Part shown: one piece after another, positions 42,898-51,444 of the stretch
Layout of the letters: the number at the start of each line of letters is the position of its first letter
How positions within the stretch are numbered: position 1 is the stretch's first letter
Assembly (NCBI RefSeq): GCF_007673525.1
Contig: NZ_VDZU01000001.1
Location: 1,932,177-1,996,176 of the forward strand
DNA: 64,000 nt
Direction of reading: 5' to 3'
Source of the DNA: Fictibacillus phosphorivorans
GTDB taxonomy: Bacteria; Bacillota; Bacilli; Bacillales; Fictibacillaceae
The notes under the pieces: model-generated
Databases searched by the model: none
Told to the model about the DNA's origin: nothing
Seen by the model: the letters and a program-made list of their open reading frames with translations, nothing else
Program-made: the position numbers and the translations under genes

Positions 42898-43833
42898 TTA
42901 TTCATTTTCCCAGTTAAGAGGAGGCTTGTTTAATTGTGGCTTGTATCCCAATTCTTTTGAAGCAGCCACTATGAACTCTTTTCTAAAAAAGAAGCTTCTA
43001 TGGTATACAATTTTGTTATTTTCGACTTCTTGATATTGGATATCGTGTACAAGCTGACCTTGATCTGACTCAGCTAAGACGACAATAACAAATCTACCCC
43101 AAAGCTCACATTCCTTAGCATGATGACCTGGTAAGCCGTAGGCAAGTGATCCATTAATGATTTCATCCTTATTTACTTCTAAAAACCCTAATGATGCTTC
43201 GTAATGAGCTTGATCACTTATGAGTGATAGCATCCCTTCAAGATCGCCATGATTAAATGCATTCAAATAGGCTTGTATAATCTTTGATTTTTGAGGTGAC
43301 CTCTCAAACTTTGGTTTAACAGATTGATGAATAGTGTTTTGTAACTTGTGTTTCGTTCTTCTTACTGAGGCATATACAGCACCAGGTGTTGTTCTTACGA
43401 TACTAGCAACTTCATCGGCATGAAAACGGAAAATCTCCAAAAGAAGAAACACGGCTGTTTGTCGCGGGGTAAAAAGGTCATCTAACTTTAGAAGAGCTTC
43501 TTCTAACTCTAGACTGTCCGAGAATTCTTCAAATCCTTCATTTTCTTCCGAAAGAACGCCAAGTGTTCGTTTTTCTTTCCTGCAGAGGTCGATCCATGTA
43601 TTTGTTGCAATCCGAAATATATATGATTTTAGGTTGGTAGGATGCCATCTTGTACAAAGTCCTCCTAATACTTTAAGCATCGTCTCTTGATACAAATCCT
43701 CACCATCCCAAGGTGAACCAGTAAGATATCTACAATAGTTCCACAGCGCTTCACTAAAATCACTTATTTCTTCATCAAGTCTTTGTCGTAATTCATTCGA
43801 CTGTGTTTGAAGTGTATTTGTTGACTGAGACAT
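42898..43833 (-). CDS. ECF-type RNA polymerase sigma factor with SnoaL-like C-terminal domain
   Basis: 311 residues. Regions 2 (NLKSYIFRIATNTWIDLCRKEKR, about residues 65-90) and 4 (FTPRQTAVFLLLEIFRFHADEVAS, then TTPGAVYASVRRTKHKL) make it an ECF sigma-70 factor. After residue 180 follows a SnoaL/NTF2-like domain (SKIIQAYLNAFNHGDLEGMLSLISDQA), as in SigJ/ECF41-type factors, where the tail regulates activity in place of a separate anti-sigma factor. No anti-sigma gene is adjacent, in agreement with that layout. It is divergent from a beta-lactamase-like gene, which may be a target, but I found no convincing -35/-10 pair. Confidence 0.87.
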   Translation of the reverse strand: MSQSTNTLQTQSNELRQRLDEEISDFSEALWNYCRYLTGSPWDGEDLYQETMLKVLGGLCTRWHPTNLKSYIFRIATNTWIDLCRKEKRTLGVLSEENEGFEEFSDSLELEEALLKLDDLFTPRQTAVFLLLEIFRFHADEVASIVRTTPGAVYASVRRTKHKLQNTIHQSVKPKFERSPQKSKIIQAYLNAFNHGDLEGMLSLISDQAHYEASLGFLEVNKDEIINGSLAYGLPGHHAKECELWGRFVIVVLAESDQGQLVHDIQYQEVENNKIVYHRSFFFRKEFIVAASKELGYKPQLNKPPLNWENE

Positions 43834-43984
43834 GGGTAAAACTCCCTTCTTTTTTTACGTTCACTATGTACAACGAATATCATACTGAGAATTATACGCT
43901 TTTTTGGAAATTTTTTTAAAATAAATTGTGTTATGGTTAACTTGAATAAAAAATACAAGTTTATGGTGTGAAGGAGTAAACGAT

Positions 43985-44775
43985 ATGCAGAGTGTATTAA
44001 CAACATTAAAGACTGTTGAATCAAGTCAATTAGGTATAATCATCTATTCAACTAAACAAAAAGAAGTTGTTTGTTCATTTAATCCTGACTTAATTGTTCC
44101 ACTAGCCTCAGCCGCGAAAGTAATCCTTGGATACTGTATAACAAAATGGGTGGAGAGAGGATTGTTTCATTGGGAAGACTTGATTGAGGATTTCCAACTT
44201 GATAAAGAGGAGAACAGCGCCGTTTTATTTCCACATTTTCAAGGTAGAATGTCTTTGTCTTTAGGAGATCTTGTTGAAGTGATGATCGCTTGTCACGACA
44301 GTAAAGCAGCTGATAGCGTTGTGAAATTTTGTGGAGATTGGAGAAAGTAAATAGAGAGCTAAGTAGAGTGTATAATCACATAAATGTAACCTTTAATCCA
44401 CGAGATGTTGAAAATCGTGGAGAACTTGGTGAAGTGCTTCAAGTTTTGAAAACGATATTTGAAGGGTACGAAGTTCAACCCCAATTGTGGTTGCCAGTAA
44501 TGAATGGTCTAGTTCGCCCTGGAGATCATCTTGATGGAATTCCAAACCATCTTTTGAATCACATGAGCGGAGGTTTAGAAAACTTAGTAGTGGATATAGG
44601 GATTTTAGGAGAATTTCATCAACATCCCTTGCTCTATGTTCTAGGAGTCACTGATATTCCGAATCGTTATACTAACACCTTGTCTGATGAAAGAATAGTA
44701 GAGTCTATGAGGCTGTTGTACCACGAATACACCATTCAAAGAAAAGAACAGATGACTCAAGGAGAGATAGGATGA
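43985..44775 (+). pseudogene. Beta-lactamase-like serine hydrolase with a frameshift
   Basis: Class A beta-lactamase/serine hydrolase-like protein, cytosolic (no signal peptide). The SxxK motif is SAAK (Ser42, Lys45), and HDSKAADSVV resembles the SDN segment. The first frame stops at 44350 after KFCGDWRK; the second, one base earlier in register, continues RELSRVYNHINVTFNPRDV to a normal end at 44775. A single missing base between about 44327 and 44345 explains it. The second half has QPQLWLPVMNGLVRPGDHLDG and HMSGGLENLVVDIG, the usual K-S/T-G region. The last four bases overlap the kinase gene start (ATGA). The start ATG 43985 has AAGGAG. Confidence 0.8.
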
Positions 44776-45674
44776 GTTACAAACTTCCTGATTTATTTAT
44801 TGAACAGCTTAAAGGTGTTCATGGAGACGAAGCTAGTGAATGGCTGAATAAATTTGCAGGATTAATCGCTGACTGCGAAGAGATGTATGGATTACACATT
44901 AAACAACCTTTCAATCTTTCATATAATTTTGTTGCTCCAGCCACAAAAAGTGATGGAAGTGAGGTAGTTTTGAAAGTTGTGGTTGATCTGAAAGAATTTG
45001 AAGCTGAGCTACGTTCACTTAAGCTTTTGTCAGGTGAAAGTACTGTTAAAGTATTAGCATTTGATAGAGAACGAAGAATTATGATCCTTGAACGAATACA
45101 GCCAGGACAAACATTAGCAGAAATAGAAGATGATGATAAGGCTACTTTAATTGCTGCCAATGTGATGAAGAAGTTAATGATTCCTGCCCCAGTTGATTCT
45201 AATCTTTCGACTGTTCTTGATCGTGAATATACTTTGAAACGAATCTATCAAAATTACAACAGTTATCAACCTGTTTCAAAAGCGACCATAGAAAAGGCTT
45301 TATTCATTACAAAAAAATTAAACAGTTCTATAGACAAACCCTATTTACTTCATGGCGATCTTCACCACTACAATATACTAGCAAATGGAGATTCGTGGAC
45401 GGTGATCGATCCTAAGGGTTTAATCGGAGACCGTGAATATGAGGTTGTTCAATATTTGCTGAATAAATTACCTGAACATGGAGTGGAAGAGATAACAGAA
45501 AAACGAATTGATATTTTTGTAGATGTATTGAATTTGAACAAAGAACGAGTTTTGTTAAGAGCCTATTCACATGCTGTATTAGCTACTTGTTGGACAATTG
45601 AAGATGGTCATGTGAAGGAAAGCTTTTTAAGTACCATTCAAGTCTTCAAACACTTAGTGAGGAAATACATATAA
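44772..45674 (+). CDS. Aminoglycoside/hydroxyurea phosphotransferase family protein
   Basis: 300-residue small-molecule kinase of the APH_6_hur family (PF04655), related to streptomycin 6-phosphotransferases. The catalytic loop is LLHGDLHHYNILANG with the metal Asp in VIDPKGLIGDREYE; ATP-binding Lys is in VVLKVVVDLKEFE. It overlaps the beta-lactamase-like gene by 4 bp, so one transcript would encode two drug-modifying-type enzymes. Whether it confers resistance is not known from sequence. Confidence 0.88.
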   Translation: MSYKLPDLFIEQLKGVHGDEASEWLNKFAGLIADCEEMYGLHIKQPFNLSYNFVAPATKSDGSEVVLKVVVDLKEFEAELRSLKLLSGESTVKVLAFDRERRIMILERIQPGQTLAEIEDDDKATLIAANVMKKLMIPAPVDSNLSTVLDREYTLKRIYQNYNSYQPVSKATIEKALFITKKLNSSIDKPYLLHGDLHHYNILANGDSWTVIDPKGLIGDREYEVVQYLLNKLPEHGVEEITEKRIDIFVDVLNLNKERVLLRAYSHAVLATCWTIEDGHVKESFLSTIQVFKHLVRKYI

Positions 45675-45678
45675 AAAG

Positions 45679-45711
45679 ACGCACTTCTCTAGATTTAGAA
45701 GTGCGTTTTTT
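45679..45711. terminator. Bidirectional terminator
   Basis: Stem ACGCACTTCT / AGAAGTGCGT, flanked by A and T runs, between convergent genes. Confidence 0.9.
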
Positions 45712-45720
45712 GATTGGATT

Positions 45721-46632
45721 TCAAACCACTCTTATGACAACATTACCTTTCTTACGGCCAGTTTCCACATATTCATGAGCTTCTGAAATTTGGTCTAGCA
45801 TATAATAACGATCGATGACGGGTTTCATTTGACCTGATTCAATTCGTTCTTTTAAGAATACTAGATCCTCTTTACGCTCTTTTGCAATACCTTGCCCATC
45901 AACTGTTACGAATTTACCATTAGCAGTTAATGCATTGTGACTCTTAGACGTTGATGTTTTTCCTACAGCGTCAAAAATAATATCGTATTTTTTTTCCGAT
46001 TTTGTATAATCCTCTTTTGTATAATCTACGACATGATCAGCTCCTAATGATTTAACCAGTTCTAAATTGGTAGGACCGCATACGGCTGTTACTTCAGTAT
46101 CAAAAAACTTGGCAAGTTGGACAGCGGCTGATCCCACTGCTCCAGAGGCTCCATAGATTAAAATATTCTGTCCACTTTCAATCTTTCCTTTTCTTAAAAA
46201 ATGCAGCGCTGTAGTCCCTCCAAAGGGAATGGCAGCGGCTTCTTCAAAAGTTACATTTTGTGGTTTATGTGCGACTATTCCATCTTCAGGGAGGCATATA
46301 TACTCTGCATGTGCGCCAAATCGCATTCCGGTCATGGCATACACGTGATCTCCCTTTTTAAACCGAGAAACCCGCTGTCCGACTTCTTCTACAACCCCTG
46401 CTAATTCAACACCTAAAATTGGTTTTCGTGGCCTTCTTATCCCTAAGAATAAACGCATGGGTAACCAGTATAAGAGGGGGCTGTTAAACCCCCGAACCCT
46501 TACATCCCCAGTTGTTACAGTTGTAGCATGGATTTTAATAAGGACGTCGTTTTCTTTTGGAGCAGGTTTAGGGACTTGTTGAAGAATAAGCACTTGTGGG
46601 GAGCCATACTTCGTACACAATACAGCCTTCAT
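45721..46632 (-). CDS. NAD(P)-dependent medium-chain dehydrogenase (quinone oxidoreductase-like)
   Basis: 303-residue MDR-superfamily enzyme. The substrate domain shows the N-terminus MKAVLCTKYGSPQVLILQQV, and the Rossmann loop is NILIYGASGAVGSAAVQLAK followed by GADHVVDYTKED. It lacks the Cys-rich structural zinc loop of classical alcohol dehydrogenases, as do zeta-crystallin/quinone reductases. Start at ATG 46632 follows AGGAGG; longer frame to 46674 is not supported. Reduces or oxidises an unknown carbonyl or quinone with NADPH. Confidence 0.88.
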   Translation of the reverse strand: MKAVLCTKYGSPQVLILQQVPKPAPKENDVLIKIHATTVTTGDVRVRGFNSPLLYWLPMRLFLGIRRPRKPILGVELAGVVEEVGQRVSRFKKGDHVYAMTGMRFGAHAEYICLPEDGIVAHKPQNVTFEEAAAIPFGGTTALHFLRKGKIESGQNILIYGASGAVGSAAVQLAKFFDTEVTAVCGPTNLELVKSLGADHVVDYTKEDYTKSEKKYDIIFDAVGKTSTSKSHNALTANGKFVTVDGQGIAKERKEDLVFLKERIESGQMKPVIDRYYMLDQISEAHEYVETGRKKGNVVIRVV

Positions 46633-46778
46633 AGAAAACCTCCTAATACATGTATTCATACATCTTATGTTCATTGCTTGAACTAAATTGATAAGTTTGA
46701 AATTTTCAGAAGGTAAAATGAGCCTTTTTAAGGAATGAAATAGGAAGCATAGATTATAGACATAATGGAGGACAGCTT

Positions 46779-47063
46779 ATGAATATACTGAAACATTTTT
46801 TCTTTAGACGTTCTAAGAACAATATAGGAGAGCTCTGTGGACTTATTATACTCTTTTCTATTATTCAATTTGTTGATTTTGAACGTATTTGGGATGAGCC
46901 CTTTTACTTTATCTTTTTCATTTTAGGAAGTGGGACATTATATCGAATACTTGTAGAGATATTCGAAAAAATCCTAGGTGAAAAAAATAAAGTTGTAGGA
47001 TCTCGATATACATTTATTACAATATTTGTATTTGTATTCCTGGTGAACTTTATTGAAAAATAG
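46779..47063 (+). CDS. Small membrane protein, unknown function
   Basis: 94 residues with three hydrophobic segments (GLIILFSIIQFVDF, PFYFIFFILGSGTLYRILV, FITIFVFVFLVNFIE). RBS ATGGAGGAC. No family recognised. Followed 3 bp later by another tiny membrane gene and then a DUF5662 gene; the three probably form an operon. Confidence 0.6.
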   Translation: MNILKHFFFRRSKNNIGELCGLIILFSIIQFVDFERIWDEPFYFIFFILGSGTLYRILVEIFEKILGEKNKVVGSRYTFITIFVFVFLVNFIEK

Positions 47064-47066
47064 GTG

Positions 47067-47240
47067 ATGAATATGACACTTTTTGATAGTTTTTACACGG
47101 CTATTGCTATTGTTTTCATACAATATCTGTTTGAAAGAATGAAGTACAAAGGAACACCATTGAAACGAACTGGACTATTAATCATTGAAGTAATCATTTT
47201 TACGCTGATTCTGTTTTATGGAAGTAAAATATTTAATTAG
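47067..47240 (+). CDS. Very small membrane protein
   Basis: 57 residues, two hydrophobic segments: AIAIVFIQYLFERM and LLIIEVIIFTLILFYG. It starts 3 bp after the preceding stop (ATG 47067; a second ATG at 47073 has AGGTGAT upstream) and ends 13 bp before the DUF5662 gene. Two neighbouring small membrane genes in the same order suggest co-translation. No family recognised; it is not a shadow of another gene. Confidence 0.55.
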   Translation: MNMTLFDSFYTAIAIVFIQYLFERMKYKGTPLKRTGLLIIEVIIFTLILFYGSKIFN

Positions 47241-47253
47241 TGGGTGAAGAATT

Positions 47254-47733
47254 ATGCCAGCATACGGAAAGTATCTACTTTATATCTTTGAACATAAATT
47301 GAATGTTTTTATAGAATGCTGGAAGCTAGGACTTTATATTCAAGCGTTTACACATGATCTATCTAAGTTTCATCCAGCTGAGTTTTTTACATATGCTAAG
47401 AAGTTTTATTCAGATGAGAAGCCGAGTGAAGAGGAATGGCAATATGCCTGGCTTCATCATCAACATCACAATAAACATCATTGGAATTATTGGGTGGTCG
47501 ATCAGCTTAAAAAAGAAGCGGTGCCGATTCCCCGAAAGTATGTACTTGAAATGATCTGTGATTACAAATCTTTCTCAAGAAGATGGGGAAGGAAACGATC
47601 AGGACCAACCATATCGGATCGTTTAATCGCCAATCTTCTGACTGATCGAGTCATTTTGCATCCGAGCACAAGGAAAGAGTGTGCCCAAATAATTGAACAG
47701 ATGGAATTAGTGAATGCTCAGAAATCGATCTGA
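47254..47733 (+). CDS. DUF5662 family protein (HD-like metal-binding)
   Basis: 159 residues. Metal-type histidine motifs are conspicuous: HDLSKFHPAEFF and LHHQHHNKHHWNYW. These are the hallmarks of DUF5662, which lacks a demonstrated function. The H...HD-like arrangement suggests a hydrolase or a metal-dependent catalase-type fold. RBS GTGGGTGAAG. It is downstream of two small membrane genes. Confidence 0.8.
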   Translation: MPAYGKYLLYIFEHKLNVFIECWKLGLYIQAFTHDLSKFHPAEFFTYAKKFYSDEKPSEEEWQYAWLHHQHHNKHHWNYWVVDQLKKEAVPIPRKYVLEMICDYKSFSRRWGRKRSGPTISDRLIANLLTDRVILHPSTRKECAQIIEQMELVNAQKSI

Positions 47734-47767
47734 GTATTTTTTATTGAAAAAAACAATTGTAAAATAT

Positions 47768-47795
47768 TGCAACTTTTTCTATGGTTAAAACGTGG
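47768..47795 (+). promoter_or_regulatory. ECF-type (sigma-M-like) autoregulatory promoter
   Basis: TGCAAC (47768-47773) with a following TTTTT and CGTGG (47791-47795), 17 bp apart, match the TGAAAC...CGT pattern used by sigma M/W/X. It lies just before the sigma gene and implies autoactivation. It also supports the GTG 47819 start. Confidence 0.65.
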
Positions 47796-47818
47796 TTGAT
47801 ATGAAAGGGGGAGCGGTT

Positions 47819-48325
47819 GTGCAACTAGAGGATGTTTATGAACACTATATGAATGATCTTTACCGCTATTTGTATTCTCTTTCGAAGGATCACCATATTG
47901 CTGAAGATTTGGTGCAAGAAGCATTTTACCGAGCATATTTAACTTTGGCAGACTATGAGATCAATAACATTAAAGCTTGGTTGTTTAAAGTTGCGTACCA
48001 TGCATTTATAGATCATCAAAGAAAGAATAAAAAAACGATTCTTACTGATGAGATTAAAGAAAATGTAGATAAGAGAGAAAATACACCGGAAAGTAAGATG
48101 TTAGAAAAGGAATCATTTTTATTATTAATGGAGGATTTAAAGTGTTTAAAAGAGATCGAAAAACAGGCTGTTCTGTTGTGCGATTTGAATGAACTTAGTT
48201 ATCAAGAAGCAGCTGAGATTTTAAATATAAAGCTGAACACATTAAAAAGTCATATTTCAAGAGGTCGAAAAAAACTAGTAGAACGCGTTAAGGAAAGGAT
48301 GAACCTAGATGAGCGACGAGCATAA
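47819..48325 (+). CDS. sigM: ECF RNA polymerase sigma factor, SigM-like
   Basis: 168-residue ECF sigma factor. Region 2: DVYEHYMNDLYRYLYSLSKD, HIAEDLVQEAFYRAYLTL, KAWLFKVAYHAFIDHQRKN; region 4: LNELSYQEAAEILNIKLNTLKSHISRGRKKL. The sequence and the two following genes match B. subtilis sigM-yhdL-yhdK, which governs cell-envelope and salt stress. I use GTG 47819, after AAAGGGGGAG; upstream GTG/ATG codons overlap the promoter. The stop overlaps the anti-sigma start by 17 bp. Confidence 0.85.
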   Translation: MQLEDVYEHYMNDLYRYLYSLSKDHHIAEDLVQEAFYRAYLTLADYEINNIKAWLFKVAYHAFIDHQRKNKKTILTDEIKENVDKRENTPESKMLEKESFLLLMEDLKCLKEIEKQAVLLCDLNELSYQEAAEILNIKLNTLKSHISRGRKKLVERVKERMNLDERRA

Positions 48326-49352
48326 ACAGGATCAAAATAATGACGAAAATCTATATAAAGCTTACATGATGAAAACGAAAAATGATATTCATACCTCACC
48401 TTCTCTTTCTGAAGAAGAACAAAGAGAAATCATTCGAGTGGGGTCGAATACAGCTCGAAATGCTACTGTCATGATAAGCTTAGCGATCTTACTACTTATT
48501 CTACCCCTCATGACTTTAATCACTTATTTGTATTACGGTATTGGTGGTAAAGCTAACGCGATGATTGATGTAGTAGGAAAGACGATTTATGTAACACAAC
48601 CTAATGTGAGTCTAGAAGAGATGGAGATTGAGAGTGAAATCGGATTGTTTTCTATGAATGTGACCTTTGATACGTTTAAGCGTATTGGTAGTGAAGATTA
48701 TCTAGCAGAGAAGGTGGATGTATATTTTGGATTAGATAAGCCAAAATTCCCTGAAAAAATATCTTTTTTAGAACAGCTCCCTCCGATGGGTTATGGAATT
48801 GATGTAGTGAAGGATGGTCAGAAAGTGTATCATCCCGATGCAATGATTCCATTTAATACAACTGAAGCAGAAGATGTGCTGAATAATCTTCCTGACGGTA
48901 CGGTAGCAGAAGCTTATCTTTCATTTTCACAATTAATGAAACCTAATGAAATTGAAAAAGTGTTACCGAAAGAGATGGAGATTCGTTGGTTAGCTGTGGA
49001 TACAGGATTAGAAGCAAAGCAACTGGACAAAGAAGGTATTCCGATCACTCCAATCGGCTATCCTGCACAGGTTGATACTACAACTTGGTCACCTTTTGAC
49101 GGAGATCAAACGAACGAGGAAGTATTTCTCGATATATTAAAGTTATTAGAAAAGAATGAACAAACTGCTGAGATTGTATCAAAGATAAAATCTCTTGAAA
49201 TAAATGAAAGGCGTAAATATGTGGAAGACAACGGCATTCAAGTTTATGGAGCAGTTGTGACAGGGCCTGTTCCAGAGTTAAGGAAATTAGAACAGTTGAA
49301 AATTGTTCGCGCGGTAAAAGTAGGGGAGGTTAAATTATGGAACTGGAAATAA
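48309..49352 (+). CDS. yhdL: Anti-sigma-M factor YhdL-like
   Basis: 347 residues, membrane anti-sigma factor. A cytosolic N-terminal domain of about 55 residues is followed by one helix (ATVMISLAILLLILPLMTLITYLYYG) and a large extracytoplasmic domain with the sigma-factor-regulator layout (KTIYVTQPNVSLEEMEIESE). It overlaps sigM by 17 bp and yhdK by 16 bp. Sequesters sigma M at the membrane until envelope stress, in the family. Loss of YhdL is toxic in B. subtilis. Confidence 0.83.
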   Translation: MSDEHKQDQNNDENLYKAYMMKTKNDIHTSPSLSEEEQREIIRVGSNTARNATVMISLAILLLILPLMTLITYLYYGIGGKANAMIDVVGKTIYVTQPNVSLEEMEIESEIGLFSMNVTFDTFKRIGSEDYLAEKVDVYFGLDKPKFPEKISFLEQLPPMGYGIDVVKDGQKVYHPDAMIPFNTTEAEDVLNNLPDGTVAEAYLSFSQLMKPNEIEKVLPKEMEIRWLAVDTGLEAKQLDKEGIPITPIGYPAQVDTTTWSPFDGDQTNEEVFLDILKLLEKNEQTAEIVSKIKSLEINERRKYVEDNGIQVYGAVVTGPVPELRKLEQLKIVRAVKVGEVKLWNWK

Positions 49353-49642
49353 AAAAGAAAAGGAAAAGAAAGCTGCAGACGTTAACAGGATTTACTTCTT
49401 TTGTAATTGGATTACTCGCTCTAGCTGTATTAAACATTGGGCTATTAATAGAAACGATGGATATTCCTGACTTAATTCTGTTCCACTTACCCTTCCTTGG
49501 TGTTTTCTTAGGAGTAGTAGGGTTGTTTACGAAAAATCGTTCCAAACAGTTTGCTTGGTGGGGAATAGGCATAAGCCTTTTTATTCCTATATTTATTGGC
49601 TTAATGTTCGGGTTGTCATGGACCATTAACGCTAAACCATAA
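49337..49642 (+). CDS. yhdK: Small membrane protein YhdK-like, anti-sigma-M partner
   Basis: 101 residues, three hydrophobic segments (TGFTSFVIGLLALAVLNIGLL, LILFHLPFLGVFLGVVGLF, WWGIGISLFIPIFIGLMFGL) after a highly basic start (KKKRKRKLQT). Position after the yhdL-like gene with a 16-bp overlap is that of yhdK, which acts with YhdL to restrain sigma M. Sequence alone would not identify it. Ends the operon before a terminator. Confidence 0.72.
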   Translation: MELEIKKKRKRKLQTLTGFTSFVIGLLALAVLNIGLLIETMDIPDLILFHLPFLGVFLGVVGLFTKNRSKQFAWWGIGISLFIPIFIGLMFGLSWTINAKP

Positions 49643-49656
49643 GTTCCAGTGAAGCA

Positions 49657-49687
49657 AAGGATCTGAATTGTCAGATCCTTTTTTTCT
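49657..49687. terminator. Bidirectional terminator after the sigM operon
   Basis: Stem AAGGATCTGA / TCAGATCCTT followed by a long T run; the convergent SgrR-like gene ends just beyond. Confidence 0.92.
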
Positions 49688-49691
49688 TTTA

Positions 49692-51344
49692 CTAATCAAT
49701 TGTAGGGCGTAACCAAAGTTTAGAAAAATCAACATATCCGAAATGTTTAATGTTCACGTTCATTAATTCAGTAGAAAAAGGAATATACCTTTTTTGATAA
49801 TACAGTGGAATCATAATGGCTTCATCAATAAGTTCCTTTTCGACTTCAACATTCAGATTCGTCCATTCTTCAAATGGCGTGTGAACATATTGAGAGATGC
49901 GTTTTTGCCATTTTCTATTTTTTCCTAAAATTAAAGGGAGTGGGGCAAACCCGTTTGTTAAGAAAAAATAGAAAGATAGATCTTGATTCAACTCGAAAAT
50001 TTCACCATGTATAAACATGTCTGTCTGATCTGTAAGCTGTTTATTAAAAATAGCGTCTTCAAAAGATACTTTTATCACTTTAACTGGGATGTCATATTGA
50101 GCAAACGTGTCGAGCAGCCATCTTGAAACTTCTTCTGTATGCTCAGCTATCCTGATAATAAGAGGTTCTGCGAATTCAGGCCGGTTAGCTCTCGGTATTG
50201 AATATGGTAGGCGATTTCCAATCATACAGCTGTTGTCATTAGGAATGGCTCTTGACTCATACTCTGGTATTCTATGACGATTCTCCGATAGAATTTGATG
50301 GATGTAATGCCGTACTTCCAAATCAGCTATCTGTGATTCTTTACGGTACGCATTCATAATAAGTACACCAAAGCCTGAATCACTCTCTACTTGAAAGGTT
50401 TCATGATGATCTGGTTCCATAGAGGAGTGATAAACGATTGGAAAGTCTTTCGGAACTTTTACGAACTCAACTGCATCAAGTAAAGGCCGCTCTTGGAAAT
50501 GTTCTTTAAAAGCAACAAGCGTTGTTTTTTGATCAGTGTCTTCTTCGACCAAGAACGCTCCAGTCCCATATATTCTCCCTTTGCTTTCTTTGTAAATGCT
50601 CGATGTCATCATGCTTAACAACGGAAGTATATAGCTGCAGCCTCTAGAGTACAAAATATCGACCACGAGTGGAACTTTAGAAACAATTTCATCGATCGGT
50701 GTCCATAAATCTCTGTTTTGCTCATGAAATCGAAGCTTTTCTAAACAGTTGATTACATCTGTTGCTGTTAAAACAGATCCGTCGTGAAAGCAAACGTCTT
50801 TTCTTAAATAAAGTCGTAGTTTCGTAGATGAAACATCCCAGCTGTGAGCAAGTTCAGGTAGGATTTCTCCTTGGTCGGTTAACGATACGAGTCGGTTAAA
50901 TACATTCGATACCATATTTGCGCTATGAGCGTCTGCGGCATCTAATGGGTGGAGGGTTCTAAACGGAAAGCGCTTTGGAACGACGAGTTTGTCTTTCGCT
51001 TTCTGTACAAAACCAAATTGCGTATGAAATTTGTTCATCAATCTTATCTTCGTATCCGTCGACCAATCATACATCAAATATTTACTGCTAATTTCAACCG
51101 GTTCATGATCCAACTTGAGAAGAACTTCATCTTCAAAGTTTTCTTCGATATTCTTCATCCATTCAAGACGTGAAACATTTCCTCTTCCTCGACCTGGGAT
51201 AAAAGTTAACCATCCTTCATCGTTCCATTTTTTTAAGTATCTTGTAGTTTGTTTCTGGCTGATCTGAAGTGCTTCGGCAATCTCTTCTGTTCGTATATGA
51301 CCTGATGGAAAGTATCTCCATAGAATGAGTAGTTTGTTATCCAT
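49692..51344 (-). CDS. SgrR-like transcriptional regulator with solute-binding domain
   Basis: 550 residues. The N-terminal SgrR_N winged helix (about 1-110) includes IRTEEIAEALQISQKQTTRYLKKW and GRGRGNVSRLEW; the rest is an SBP_bac_5-like periplasmic-binding-protein fold (LHPLDAADAHSANMVSNVFNRLVSL, ELAHSWDVSSTKLRLYLRKDVCFHDG). Such proteins sense a ligand in the cytosol. Start at ATG 51344 follows TTGGAGGAG. It is divergent from an MFS exporter, a common pairing, so it probably regulates that pump. No signal peptide, so it is not a transporter subunit. Confidence 0.88.
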   Translation of the reverse strand: MDNKLLILWRYFPSGHIRTEEIAEALQISQKQTTRYLKKWNDEGWLTFIPGRGRGNVSRLEWMKNIEENFEDEVLLKLDHEPVEISSKYLMYDWSTDTKIRLMNKFHTQFGFVQKAKDKLVVPKRFPFRTLHPLDAADAHSANMVSNVFNRLVSLTDQGEILPELAHSWDVSSTKLRLYLRKDVCFHDGSVLTATDVINCLEKLRFHEQNRDLWTPIDEIVSKVPLVVDILYSRGCSYILPLLSMMTSSIYKESKGRIYGTGAFLVEEDTDQKTTLVAFKEHFQERPLLDAVEFVKVPKDFPIVYHSSMEPDHHETFQVESDSGFGVLIMNAYRKESQIADLEVRHYIHQILSENRHRIPEYESRAIPNDNSCMIGNRLPYSIPRANRPEFAEPLIIRIAEHTEEVSRWLLDTFAQYDIPVKVIKVSFEDAIFNKQLTDQTDMFIHGEIFELNQDLSFYFFLTNGFAPLPLILGKNRKWQKRISQYVHTPFEEWTNLNVEVEKELIDEAIMIPLYYQKRYIPFSTELMNVNIKHFGYVDFSKLWLRPTID

Positions 51345-51444
51345 GTTCTCCTCCAATTTAAAAGTAGACATGTTTTCTAAAATTGTCTATTTTTATCATT
51401 TGTAGTCTAGTTTAATATTACAATACAGAGAAGGAGGGGACAAC

